Shown piece after piece: positions 47,490 through 56,539 of a stretch of DNA of 64,000 bases. The DNA is from Streptococcus sp. LYSM12. Lineage in GTDB: Bacteria; Bacillota; Bacilli; Lactobacillales; Streptococcaceae. The translations under genes and the position numbers were made by a program. The stretch is taken from the NCBI RefSeq assembly GCF_004569635.1, contig NZ_SPOZ01000012.1:1-64000 (forward strand), read 5' to 3'. The notes under the pieces are model-generated. The model had not been told where the DNA came from. It searched no databases and worked only from the letters and a program-made list of their open reading frames with translations. Every line of letters starts with the position of its first letter. The first letter of the stretch is position 1.

Positions 47490-48716
47490 TTATGCCGTTT
47501 CTAGGATTGGTTGAGCTTGTCCATCCACTGCTTCTTTGGTAATTCGTACGCGCTTAATATCATCTTGACTCGGCACTTCAAACATAATATCAAGCATGGT
47601 TTCTTCGATAATCGAGCGAAGACCGCGTGCTCCTGTCTTGCGTTCAATCGCTCGTTTCGCAATTTCTTCCAGCGCTTCCCTATCAAATTCTAACTCGACA
47701 CCATCATAAGAAAGTAAGGTTTGGTATTGTTTGACAAGGGCGTTTTTCGGCTCTGTTAAAATGCGAATCAAATCTTCTATTGTTAACTGATCAAGAGCTG
47801 CAAAGACAGGTAAGCGACCAATTAGCTCAGGAATAATACCAAATTTTTGAATATCATCTGCAATGATGTGTTGCATATACGATTCTTTTTCATCAATTGC
47901 ACGGTTATTGTGGCCGAAACCAATGATTTTTTCTCCCATACGCTGCTTCACGATTTCTTCGATACCATCAAAGGCTCCCCCTACGATAAAGAGAATATTC
48001 TTAGTATCCAACTGAATCAGTTCCTGCTGCGGATGCTTGCGACCACCTTGTGGTGGAACGCTCGCTACTGTTCCCTCAATAATTTTTAGAAGTGCTTGCT
48101 GCACACCTTCTCCTGAAACATCACGCGTAATAGAAACATTTTCTCCTTTTTTAGCAATTTTATCAATTTCATCTACATAAATAATGCCACGCTCTGCGCG
48201 GTCAATGTTAAAATCAGCTGCCTGGAGCAATTTCAAAAGGATATTTTCAACATCTTCTCCTACGTACCCCGCTTCTGTCAAGGCCGTTGCATCAGCAATA
48301 GCAAATGGGACATTCAGACTTTTAGCCAAGGTTTGAGCAAGGAAGGTCTTGCCAGAACCAGTCGGTCCAATCATGAGAATATTCGATTTTTGTAAATCCA
48401 CATCATTTTCTTCTCGACTATCTTGGAAATTGATTCGTTTGTAGTGGTTATAAACAGCTACTGCCAAGGCTCGCTTAGCTCGCTCTTGACCAATGACATA
48501 GTGGTTTAAAATCGTTAGTAATTCCTGTGGTTTTGGTGTTTCAGCCAAGTCTATCAAGACTTCTTCTGCTAATTCTTCGCGAATAATCTCCTGGGCCAAT
48601 TCCACACATTCATTACAAATAAATACATTGTTTCCTGCAATAATTTTCTTTACTTCTTCTTGATTTTTTCCACAAAATGAGCAATAAATAAGCTCTGATG
48701 GATGATGTACTGTCAT
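47490..48716 (-). CDS. clpX: ATP-dependent Clp protease ATP-binding subunit ClpX
   Basis: This 408-residue protein has an N-terminal zinc finger ([12 protein letters not shown] ... [11 protein letters not shown]), Walker [15 protein letters not shown] near residue 119, Walker [12 protein letters not shown], and the pore loop [10 protein letters not shown]. It unfolds substrates for ClpP. The length is that of the family. It is followed by engB and preceded by a small membrane-protein gene and folA. Confidence 0.98.
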   Translation of the reverse strand: MTVHHPSELIYCSFCGKNQEEVKKIIAGNNVFICNECVELAQEIIREELAEEVLIDLAETPKPQELLTILNHYVIGQERAKRALAVAVYNHYKRINFQDSREENDVDLQKSNILMIGPTGSGKTFLAQTLAKSLNVPFAIADATALTEAGYVGEDVENILLKLLQAADFNIDRAERGIIYVDEIDKIAKKGENVSITRDVSGEGVQQALLKIIEGTVASVPPQGGRKHPQQELIQLDTKNILFIVGGAFDGIEEIVKQRMGEKIIGFGHNNRAIDEKESYMQHIIADDIQKFGIIPELIGRLPVFAALDQLTIEDLIRILTEPKNALVKQYQTLLSYDGVELEFDREALEEIAKRAIERKTGARGLRSIIEETMLDIMFEVPSQDDIKRVRITKEAVDGQAQPILETA

Positions 48717-48739
48717 TATTTCTCGTCCTTACCCCTATT

Positions 48740-48910
48740 TTAAAATAATACGCCATAAAAGGCATGAATACTATTGACTAAGTTGGTCACTGCATTTAAG
48801 AGAAAAAGAAGGGCTAGCCCGTGGCGCTTTTTATGGAAAGCCTGGAGCGAGCAGAGCACACAGATGCCACATAAAATCGCAGTAAATAAACCAAATAAAC
48901 TTTTCTGCAT
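48740..48910 (-). CDS. small two-helix membrane protein between folA and clpX
   Basis: This 56-residue protein begins MQKSLFGLFTAILCGICVLC and has a second hydrophobic helix LALLFLLNAVTNLVNSIHAF, separated by HKKRHG. It starts 2 bp after the folA stop and ends 23 bp before clpX, so it is within the operon. It keeps the frame between two conserved genes. The function is unknown. Confidence 0.7.
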   Translation of the reverse strand: MQKSLFGLFTAILCGICVLCSLQAFHKKRHGLALLFLLNAVTNLVNSIHAFYGVLF

Positions 48911-48912
48911 GG

Positions 48913-49425
48913 TTATTTCTCTCTTCTTTCAAATATTCTGATAGTAAAATCAATCGGGTTCTCTGCGTCTCGTTCGTATGTGGTCACACTCATTTCTTCA
49001 AAAACAGACCAATCAAAGGTCGCTGGGAAATAGGTGTCCCCCTCAAAGCTACCGTGAATATCCGTTCTTACAACCTCATCTAGATAAGCCTCAAAGGCTG
49101 AAAAAATCTGTCCTCCACCGATAACATAGAGGTTCTTGTCCTGCTGAAGGTACCAATCTAAGACTTCTTCTACACTATGCAAAACGATGACACGGTCATG
49201 TTCTACTCGATAGTCTTGATCATGTGTCAAGATAATTGACATACGATTGGGGAGAGCACGCTTGCCCATCCCCTCAAAGGTAATCCGCCCCATCACCATA
49301 GCATGACCAGTTGTCGTCCGTTTAAAGTGCTCTAAATCAGCTTTTAATGACCAAGGAAGACCTCCTTCTTTACCAATTAAACCTTGTTCATCCTGTGCCC
49401 AAATGGCTGAAATCTTCTTTGTCAT
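48913..49425 (-). CDS. folA: dihydrofolate reductase
   Basis: This 170-residue protein has ISAIWAQDEQGLIGKEGGLPWSLKADLEHFKRTT with the active-site acidic residue, VMGRITFEGMGKRALPNR and LYVIGGGQIFSAF. It reduces dihydrofolate with NADPH, regenerating the cofactor consumed by thyA, which lies just upstream. An extended -10 box TGATAGAAT lies in the 119-bp gap behind thyA, so folA may have its own promoter. Confidence 0.97.
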   Translation of the reverse strand: MTKKISAIWAQDEQGLIGKEGGLPWSLKADLEHFKRTTTGHAMVMGRITFEGMGKRALPNRMSIILTHDQDYRVEHDRVIVLHSVEEVLDWYLQQDKNLYVIGGGQIFSAFEAYLDEVVRTDIHGSFEGDTYFPATFDWSVFEEMSVTTYERDAENPIDFTIRIFERREK

Positions 49426-49544
49426 TATCTCTTCCTTTTCATTTTTCTTTTGAATTTTATTCTATCAAAATTCGACAAAAAATGCAGAGACTAAGCATTG
49501 TCCGGCATCTCAATTTACTATTTTATTTTTCTGAAATCTCCTTG

Positions 49545-50384
49545 CTAAATTGCTAAGTCAAATTTCAGCTGTGGTTTGACAGGATTATAATCAATCAACT
49601 CAAAATCTTCTGGTTTGATATCATAGAAATTAGTCCCATCCGGTACATTCAATACGAGTTTAGGCTGACACTCACTTGGCTCACGACGAAGAAGTTCTTC
49701 TGCCTGCTCAAATTGATTGTCGTAAATGTGCAGATTATTGATAAAATAAAAGAATTTTCCAACTTTCCAACTGAAATGCTTTGCAATCATCATCTGAAGC
49801 GCCACATATTGCATGGCATTGATGTGATGAGCTACCAGCATGTCATTACTGCGTTGGGTAAGAGTAGCATCAAGATACATCTCACCATTCACACGCCGCA
49901 CATCAAACATGGTCTGAAAGGCACACGGCAAGAGCCCGTCTGTTTCCTCAAAAGCCTCATAATCCCATAGCGAAATGATATTACGACGATTCCACGGATT
50001 GTTCTCTAATTGCTCAAGAAGTTTGTCAATAATCTGGTGTTTTTTAACAATGGCCCCATAACGCTTCCCAATGGTACCTGTATCTCCTACTTCCCAGTCA
50101 TTCCAATAGGTCACTCCGTATTTATCATTTAAAATCTCAAGGCTGTTGGTCTGATCTTGATAAATCCAGCAGACTTCTTTGATAGCTGCTTTAATTGGAA
50201 TCGGTCGCAAGGTGGTAATGGGAAACTCCCCCTTGGCCAAATCATACTCAGCAAAAGATCCCGTAATGTACTTGGAATTGGCGATATTGCCATCTTTATA
50301 ACGCGGCCGAGCATTCTCTGAAAAAACACCCTCATTCATAATTTTTTGAATATTTTCTTTAAAAATGTTATCTGCTTTTGTCAT
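49545..50384 (-). CDS. thyA: thymidylate synthase
   Basis: This 279-residue protein has [42 protein letters not shown], the catalytic Cys in [13 protein letters not shown] and [17 protein letters not shown]. It makes dTMP from dUMP using methylene-tetrahydrofolate. No ribosome site is visible before the ATG and the -10 box lies six bases upstream of it, which suggests a leaderless message. The reading start is supported by family alignment from memory (MTKAD...IFKENI). Confidence 0.96.
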   Translation of the reverse strand: MTKADNIFKENIQKIMNEGVFSENARPRYKDGNIANSKYITGSFAEYDLAKGEFPITTLRPIPIKAAIKEVCWIYQDQTNSLEILNDKYGVTYWNDWEVGDTGTIGKRYGAIVKKHQIIDKLLEQLENNPWNRRNIISLWDYEAFEETDGLLPCAFQTMFDVRRVNGEMYLDATLTQRSNDMLVAHHINAMQYVALQMMIAKHFSWKVGKFFYFINNLHIYDNQFEQAEELLRREPSECQPKLVLNVPDGTNFYDIKPEDFELIDYNPVKPQLKFDLAI

Positions 50385-50390
50385 GCTTTT

Positions 50391-50399
50391 AGTATATCA
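50391..50399 (-). promoter_or_regulatory. thyA promoter, extended -10
   Basis: On the minus strand TGATATACT provides an extended -10 (TGnTATACT) only six bases before the thyA ATG. No good -35 is seen. Transcription would start at or within a base or two of the initiation codon. Confidence 0.6.
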
Positions 50400-50637
50400 T
50401 TCTTTTGCTGATTTGTCTGGCTTCTAGTATGTTTCAACTATTTTCAATATTACTTTAGTTAAGCCGCAGCAATCCTTACTGCATTTAGTAACAAACGACT
50501 GCAAATCAAGCCACATAGGCCTCTCTAATATCGTCTTATCAGAGCACCCCCTTATTATACGTGAACTACAACTACTGTCTAGTCAAAAGTTCATAAGATG
50601 CTGCCATGATAAGACTGTCTAAAAAATCACCTATACC

Positions 50638-50880
50638 AAGATACAAGGGCGTCTAAAAATTCGTATAAAAATAGGAAATTGACGACGTGTCCCAAGACAT
50701 AAGGCAATTTATCTTTTTCACTAGAATTTTAGCCCGAGTTCAATTACCCAAGATACGAGGGCGTCTAAAAATTCGTATGAAAATAGGAAATTGACGACGT
50801 GTCCCAAGACACAAGGCAATTTATCTTCTTCACTAGAATTTTAGCCCGAGTTCAATTACCCAAGATACGAGGACGTTTAA
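50638..50880. repeat. tandem 112-bp repeat, two copies plus a partial
   Basis: The unit starting near AGATACGAGGGCGTCTAAAA recurs with a period of 112 bp at 50641, 50753 and (first 20 bp only) 50865, with a few differences. Each unit contains GACGACGTGTCCCAAGACA and ends TAGCCCGAGTTCAATTACCC. No ORF fits it. A diverged copy is in the ICE at 29466-29575. Confidence 0.85.
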
Positions 50881-51723
50881 AAGCGAATGTCCCCTGTGCC
50901 TAAGAAACTCTCCGCTGGATAGTTTCTTCCATATCTGTAAAGCAGGCACAGCCTGCAACAGCTTTAAGCCCAAACCATGACAAATATATGAATAGGGAGT
51001 AGGAAAGAACTCGATAAGTCAAAAAAAGAGTTGGGTTTTCCTTATTTCCTACATTCTAGCTTCGGGCTGAAACGGTCTATTCCCAAACCGTTTCACTCCC
51101 ACCCCGCACAGCTCCAACAGTCAGAATCGTGACTGTTGGAAGTTGGAAATGAAGCGAATTCGTTCGCATCAGTCGTATAGGTCAGATGTGGAGTGAGAAA
51201 TACGAACAAATATGAGTATAGTCGTTTCGTTTATCTTTTATTACTTCGTTAACTCGCTTTGCCGTACTCCAGTACAGCCTACAGCACCTTGCCTAGTAAT
51301 AAAAGTAAACTAAAAGACTATAAAAAGCTCCACTGGGACTTTTGAGTCTGTTCCCTTAAAACAAAAAGGAGCAGCAGTTCATTTCCCACCTTCAACGGTA
51401 TGATAGCCATTGAAGCAATCCACCACTGCATCAACGTCATTCGGTTCATAGAGTTAAAAAGCTGGGACTTATGTCCCAGCCGCATTCCCTAAAAACAGTT
51501 TTACAAAATGTATCTCTCAATGTAGTTGCTATGCTACTCTAACAGTTTTTCCTTACTCAACCCTGCATGAGCCATGGAACGTCAATTTCCAAAAATAAAT
51601 CTTTCTTCACCCACTGGTGTGAATCCAATCCCTTTTCATAATTGTAGTCTAGCCATTTCAGTTTATCGTCTATTATCGGATTGTACTCTGTCTGCTAGCA
51701 AAAGCACGGACTAAGAAACTGTA
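50881..51723. other. gene-free stretch with palindromes
   Basis: No convincing gene is seen between the tandem repeat and the nucleotidase stop. It holds hairpins GAAACGGT/ACCGTTTC (51069-51094), TCCAACAGTCA/TGACTGTTGGA (51113-51140) and GCTGGGAC/GTCCCAGC (51461-51480), plus an inverted-repeat element (51218-51321). A 43-codon hydrophobic frame (51318-51449, minus) lacks a ribosome site. Confidence 0.6.
51218..51321. repeat. ~100-bp imperfect inverted-repeat element, copy 1
   Basis: It starts ATAGTCGTTTCGTTTAT and ends GTAAACTAAAAGACTAT, which are imperfect inverse complements. The interior shares TTATTACTTCGTTAACTCG and TTGCCTAGTA with copy 2 at 53945-54041. It is non-coding and MITE- or BOX-like in form. 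Confidence 0.8.
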
Positions 51724-53769
51724 TCAGTGATTTTCTCTACTTTTCCGGATACGAACTGCACCCACCAATAAGCTAGTCAAACCAAGTAGACTCCAAAACT
51801 GTGCTGTTGCTGTATCGCCAGTCTTTGGAAGTATTTGTTTAGAAGCCGGTACAACAACTGATTTCATTATCTGTGATGCATCTTTCTCTTCTTTAGCTCC
51901 TCCTAGTTTTTGGAGTTTATTAGTTTGCTTCGTTTGAGGTGATGCCTCATGATTAGTTCCTTGCGCTGATACTTTTGTACCGTCTTCTGAAAGACTCGGT
52001 TTGTTATCTGGAACAGGCTGATTAGGAGTTGTTTCCATTTCAGGTTTCTTCACATATGTCTTTTTACCACCAACCTCAGCAGATACTTTCTGCCCAGCTT
52101 TTTCGATATCGGTTAGGTATTCCACAAAGACTTCTGTATCTGGGTTGATAGCGCCAATAAGTGTTGCGTTGCGGAATTCAGCAAAACCGTCTCCACCACC
52201 AAATAAGAAATCATTGATTACTACAGTGTATACTTTCTCTGGATCCAGTTTCTCTCCTGCTTCATTGTAAACATCCACTACTTGGAATGGACGTTCTGGT
52301 GTCGCGTTATCCGCATCTGTGTAAGTATAGCTGAGTCCAGCCACTTGGAGGAAATATCTTTCTTCCTCATCATACTGTTGATTGAGAACGGTATAAATCT
52401 GCCGACCAGTCATTTGAACAATTTGCAAGATATTACCAAACGGTTGTACGGCTTGTGCAGCGCCCCAGGTAATCGTACCATCTTCTTTAACAAGCAAGTC
52501 TGCACGGATACCACCGTTATTGGTCATAGCAAAGTCTACATTGTACCCTGCCTTACGTGCAATAGCTAACTGGCCAGAAGTAATCAAATTTCCAACAGCA
52601 CTTTCTTTAGCATCATTTAACTCACGTGTGATCGTCTCTCCGCTAGCTGCTGTACTGATTTTGGCATCTGTGACTGTTTTTACAATTCGGTTTGCCTCGT
52701 CAACAATAGCTTGAATAGAGGCTTTTGGTTGCTTCGTATTTGGTGCTACCGCAGTGACTGTTGCAGTTGGTACAGCAACAAAATCTTTCGTCACTGTGTC
52801 CAATACTCCACGAACATCCGCATAAGCTTTTCCTTGAGAAGTTGCCTGCACAATGAGTGTATCTGAATCGGCCAAACCATTAGTATAAACATGGTTATGT
52901 CCTGCAAAAACGACATCCACGCTATTTTCAGGATAGATGGTGTTCAATTTATCAATCATCTTTTTAGCATCACCAAAGGCCTGGCCATCCTTACTAGTAG
53001 ATGGTACATGAGCTAGGACAACAAGCGCACGGACGCCCTGTTCTTGAAGCTCTTTTGAATATTTGGCGATACTTTCTGCCTCATCAAGAAAATCATATTG
53101 TTCATAATGTTTACGAAGTACGAGGTTTGGAATTTCAGTCGTTACAACACCGATAAAGCCAACTTGGACTTCTTCGTTAGAAGGCGTTACAATCTTCTTC
53201 ACAGCATAGGGTTTCCAGCCAAATGGTATTTCCCCTGTAGACTTATCCACCACATTTGCAATAACAATTTCTTGTTTAGCGGGTTCACGTTCATAGTCAT
53301 CTACAATCTTGTGGAATGTCCCTTGAGTTGGCGCTGTTCCTTCTATAATTCGATTATATTCCGCCAGTCCCTCGTCAAATTCATGGTTTCCAAGCGTTCC
53401 ATACTCAAAATTCATCTCATTAAAAACTTTGACTGTTGGCTCATCTTGTAAAAGACCTGAGTTAGCTGGACTAGCACCAACCATATCACCAGCCTGCACG
53501 CGAATACTTTCACTATGCTTATCACTATTCGTATCCTTAAACTCACTTTCTGCATCATCCAGATAGCTACCCAACAAGGCTGCGGTTCCTGCTCCAGATA
53601 CTTTCCCCTCAGGCAGGTAGGCACTTCCCGTTGTATCCAAGGCACCATGGAAATCGTTCACTCCCAAAATTTGGACTGCAACTTCCTCGGCACTCGCATG
53701 TGCTGCCCACACTCCGTAAGTCGCAACCAAGGCAAGTACACTACTTTTTAACCAAAAACATTTCTTCAT
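51724..53769 (-). CDS. LPXTG-anchored 5'-nucleotidase
   Basis: This 681-residue protein has a signal peptide (KSSVLALVATYGVWAAHASAEE) and a metallophosphatase domain with VQILGVNDFHGALD, MVGASPAN, EFGTLGNHEFDEG-like TLGNHEFDEG and VFAGHNHVYTNG metal-binding motifs. A 5'-nucleotidase C-terminal domain (about 350-560; DFAMTNNGGIRADLL, NDFLFGGGDGFAEF) and a Ser/Thr/Pro-rich stalk precede LPKTGDT with a membrane span. Surface enzymes of this type turn extracellular AMP into immunosuppressive adenosine; S. suis has one named Ssads, and this is a likely orthologue. Repeat elements flank it on both sides. Confidence 0.93.
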   Translation of the reverse strand: MKKCFWLKSSVLALVATYGVWAAHASAEEVAVQILGVNDFHGALDTTGSAYLPEGKVSGAGTAALLGSYLDDAESEFKDTNSDKHSESIRVQAGDMVGASPANSGLLQDEPTVKVFNEMNFEYGTLGNHEFDEGLAEYNRIIEGTAPTQGTFHKIVDDYEREPAKQEIVIANVVDKSTGEIPFGWKPYAVKKIVTPSNEEVQVGFIGVVTTEIPNLVLRKHYEQYDFLDEAESIAKYSKELQEQGVRALVVLAHVPSTSKDGQAFGDAKKMIDKLNTIYPENSVDVVFAGHNHVYTNGLADSDTLIVQATSQGKAYADVRGVLDTVTKDFVAVPTATVTAVAPNTKQPKASIQAIVDEANRIVKTVTDAKISTAASGETITRELNDAKESAVGNLITSGQLAIARKAGYNVDFAMTNNGGIRADLLVKEDGTITWGAAQAVQPFGNILQIVQMTGRQIYTVLNQQYDEEERYFLQVAGLSYTYTDADNATPERPFQVVDVYNEAGEKLDPEKVYTVVINDFLFGGGDGFAEFRNATLIGAINPDTEVFVEYLTDIEKAGQKVSAEVGGKKTYVKKPEMETTPNQPVPDNKPSLSEDGTKVSAQGTNHEASPQTKQTNKLQKLGGAKEEKDASQIMKSVVVPASKQILPKTGDTATAQFWSLLGLTSLLVGAVRIRKSRENH

Positions 53770-53944
53770 ATTTTCTCCTCGTGTTTGATGAATCTACATC
53801 TACCACTTTACTATTTTTCTTCATTTTATACAAATTTTTAATGTAAAAAAATTGTGAAAACGGATAATAATCGAACTATATAGGTGACTATATCCATTTT
53901 CTATCGCGTATAAACGACAGCGGTAGCGACTCTGGAACTGTTTT

Positions 53945-54041
53945 ATAGTCATTTCGTTTATATTTTTATTACTTCGTTAACTCGTACTCCCGTACTACCT
54001 GCGACTCGTTGCCTAGTACTAAAAATAAACGAAAGGACTAT
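53945..54041. repeat. ~100-bp imperfect inverted-repeat element, copy 2
   Basis: It begins ATAGTCATTTCGTTTAT and ends ATAAACGAAAGGACTAT, 17-base arms with few mismatches. It is clearly homologous to copy 1 and in the same orientation. It lies in the 418-bp gap between the nucleotidase and GH98 genes (53770-54187), which otherwise holds the nucleotidase promoter region and no gene I can support. Confidence 0.85.
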
Positions 54042-54187
54042 ACTATACCTAGGTATGAGATACCTACTGTCTATGGAGATACATCCTAGCAAGTCAATGA
54101 GCTGATCGAAAGTAGCCGCTCTACTACTCCCTCTTGCGGCTGGCTCTTCAACGTGTCTTCTCAAGTTTCTTCTTCCAAAACCAGTTG

Positions 54188-56530
54188 CTATCCTGCATGT
54201 TTTTCTAACCCTGTCTGGGTAGAACGATAACCATCATTTCCGTCAACTGCTAGAGCGGCTTCTTCCTCCTTGTCAGAATCACTGACCTGTATATCTGTTT
54301 CTCTATATACCTCAACTTCTGCTAAACTCAGTGGAACACCACCTGTCTTCAGCTGAATTCTGACAAATTTTGCTTCTTTTGCCTGAAACCTTAACTCAAT
54401 AAAATCTGCAGTTAAATAATCAACATGTTTTTTAGCAACCTCCTTTTTATCACTGTCATAAAGAATGACATCAAAATTCGCTAATCTTTGAGGCTCCGCA
54501 TCTGTCCGATTGTAAATGTTTACCCTGCCAATTTTATCAGTCTTCCTCAAGTCAACTTCCCACCAGGACGGATTATCATTGCGGGTATGGGTAACTGAAC
54601 CTAAACCAAAATCACCGTTAATATTGCCGTCTACCGCTCTATCAGAATGACCACCATAATCTGTTGAACTTTGTGATGTCGGTTTTCCATACGCAATATT
54701 CAAATGACTATCATCAAAGCTATCTGCTTCTGGTAATGGGACTGGACCATTCCCCTCAGTTTCCATTACAATTTCTACCTTTCCATTATGATTGACCGTT
54801 AAAGTATACCTATGGTTTGCTTCATCCCAATTTTCATCATATGAATAATGATTCACATCACCACTAATGATGATAGTAGGTTTACCACCAGTATGCCCTT
54901 CTAGGGTTAAAACAGTCGTTCTAAATTCATTATCTGCTGGATGAGCAGAATAATGACTGCTTAACCAATTTGCTAACTCCAATTCTTCTTGTTTCCAACT
55001 TCTTGACGCATCAAAATTGCCACTCATTGCCCACATAGCAGTCTTGTCGGTCCTGTAATTATTCAAGACTATCTCTAAACTGCTAACATTTTCCTTTATG
55101 ATTGCATAGGTGTGTGCAGTTATATCTAATGAAACAGATGTTGTGTTGTTTGTGTACATCGGCAATAGGACTTGTTGATTGATGTTTTTATTAACATTAC
55201 TATTATAAACGTACCACTCATTCCCTACACGTTGAGCATATCCATCTCCAGCATAAAGTTTCGGATAAAGGGAATTAAGATACCCTATTTTATCAGACAA
55301 TTCTTCACTGTTCTTCGTCAGTATCTTTGCATTTGGAAAAATTGACGTAATCTCATCTTTAGAAATTTTCTCGTGAATAACGGGAAGAATATGATAACGA
55401 CCATTATCATATAATGGCATGCTCTCATCATCTGAATAAAGTCCAGTATAGAAACCATTTAATGTGCTAATTCCACCCTCACCATTCCAAAAAACGGCTT
55501 TCGTTCTTTCTATAACTTCTTCTTTCGTTGGTGCAGGGTTATGAATAGTATGTCTAAAGAAAGGAATAATGCCTTTTGTAAATGCAGGTGTAGGTACATC
55601 ATTTGTCATAAATGTATAAGCTGCACATTCAAAATTATAAACTGTACCTCCACCTGTATATACATTCATCATTTCCATAGCGAGCATTGACTCTGGTTCT
55701 GAAGCATATGACCTCATGTCTCTAGCTCTACCAGTTTCAAATGTATTCGTATAATGTTTTTCCCACCATTTCCATGTGTCTGTGGATGAACCCCAATTAT
55801 CGCATAAGCCACTCAACCAAAAACCATTCACAATCGAATCTGTGCCTGCATCATCTCGTATTGGTGTATTTTTTGTCGCTAATACCAGATTCTTATGGTA
55901 TTTTTTACTAGCTTCAAAGAATGTCGGATCATTCATGATGGTTTCCCAGAACCATTTTTCATGATCATGCCAGATAAAATGACCGCCATATTTAGCACAA
56001 ATTTCTAAATACTTGGCGCTGTGGGGTGCGATTTCATTATTGTAAATCCAATAATTTTCAATATTTAAAACACCTTTTAATACACTATATTTTTGAAACT
56101 GAGCTTCTAGCCATTCTGGAGGAACCGTGTTGCGCTCTCCAGCAGACATAATAACCAAAAAAACAGGAATAGCATACTTTTGGGCTTCTGCAAGCTTTTT
56201 TTCATACCAAGTACGTAACTCAACAGTATCCTTAGGTATACAACTTGTGGGTTTACAAACTTTTGCAGGGTGCAGTTCGATTGCAGCATATGGTTTAACA
56301 TCTTCTGGAATAGCATCCCAAGCCCCCTTTAAAGTATTCCCCCACCAAAAACCGTTACCCTCATCATTACCATACAATGGGGATAATAGCAGGGGAGAAT
56401 GACTGTTTATTGTTGTTCTCATTTGAAAGTCGCTTTCTGCTGTAACATTTTCGGAAACCTTAAGACAAAAAATAGCTAGTAGCAAAATTGATAGTATGGA
56501 AATTGTTTTCTTGTAGCTTATGTTTTTCAT
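54188..56530 (-). CDS. secreted GH98 endo-beta-galactosidase with F5/8C (fucolectin-like) domain
   Basis: About 780 residues. A signal peptide (TISILSILLLAIFCLKVSENVTA) precedes the GH98 catalytic region: HSPLLLSPLYGNDEGNGFWWG, KPYAAIELHPAK, GVLNIENYWIYNNEIAPHSAKYLEI and HFIWHDHEKWFWE. The C-terminus (about 620-760) is a discoidin/F5/8 type C domain (IAYGKPTSQSSTDYGGHSDRAVDGN ... FVRIQLKTG). GH98 enzymes cut blood-group A/B or Lewis-Y glycans into fucosylated oligosaccharides. No sortase motif is present, so it is released or lectin-held. ATG at 56530 follows AGGTG, within bases of the GH95 stop. Confidence 0.93.
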   Translation of the reverse strand: MKNISYKKTISILSILLLAIFCLKVSENVTAESDFQMRTTINSHSPLLLSPLYGNDEGNGFWWGNTLKGAWDAIPEDVKPYAAIELHPAKVCKPTSCIPKDTVELRTWYEKKLAEAQKYAIPVFLVIMSAGERNTVPPEWLEAQFQKYSVLKGVLNIENYWIYNNEIAPHSAKYLEICAKYGGHFIWHDHEKWFWETIMNDPTFFEASKKYHKNLVLATKNTPIRDDAGTDSIVNGFWLSGLCDNWGSSTDTWKWWEKHYTNTFETGRARDMRSYASEPESMLAMEMMNVYTGGGTVYNFECAAYTFMTNDVPTPAFTKGIIPFFRHTIHNPAPTKEEVIERTKAVFWNGEGGISTLNGFYTGLYSDDESMPLYDNGRYHILPVIHEKISKDEITSIFPNAKILTKNSEELSDKIGYLNSLYPKLYAGDGYAQRVGNEWYVYNSNVNKNINQQVLLPMYTNNTTSVSLDITAHTYAIIKENVSSLEIVLNNYRTDKTAMWAMSGNFDASRSWKQEELELANWLSSHYSAHPADNEFRTTVLTLEGHTGGKPTIIISGDVNHYSYDENWDEANHRYTLTVNHNGKVEIVMETEGNGPVPLPEADSFDDSHLNIAYGKPTSQSSTDYGGHSDRAVDGNINGDFGLGSVTHTRNDNPSWWEVDLRKTDKIGRVNIYNRTDAEPQRLANFDVILYDSDKKEVAKKHVDYLTADFIELRFQAKEAKFVRIQLKTGGVPLSLAEVEVYRETDIQVSDSDKEEEAALAVDGNDGYRSTQTGLEKHAG

Positions 56531-56539
56531 ACTCAACAC

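Noticed and set aside
50638..50880. Tandem repeats considered as a CRISPR array
   Set aside because: Only two full 112-bp units with no short repeats alternating with unique spacers and no cas genes.
51318..51449. 43-codon hydrophobic minus-strand frame in the gene-free stretch
   Set aside because: No ribosome site, and its 3' end lies in a repeat element; coding is not supported.
53958..54164. 68-codon minus-strand frame between nucleotidase and GH98
   Set aside because: It runs through the inverted-repeat element and has no ribosome site or recognisable protein features.
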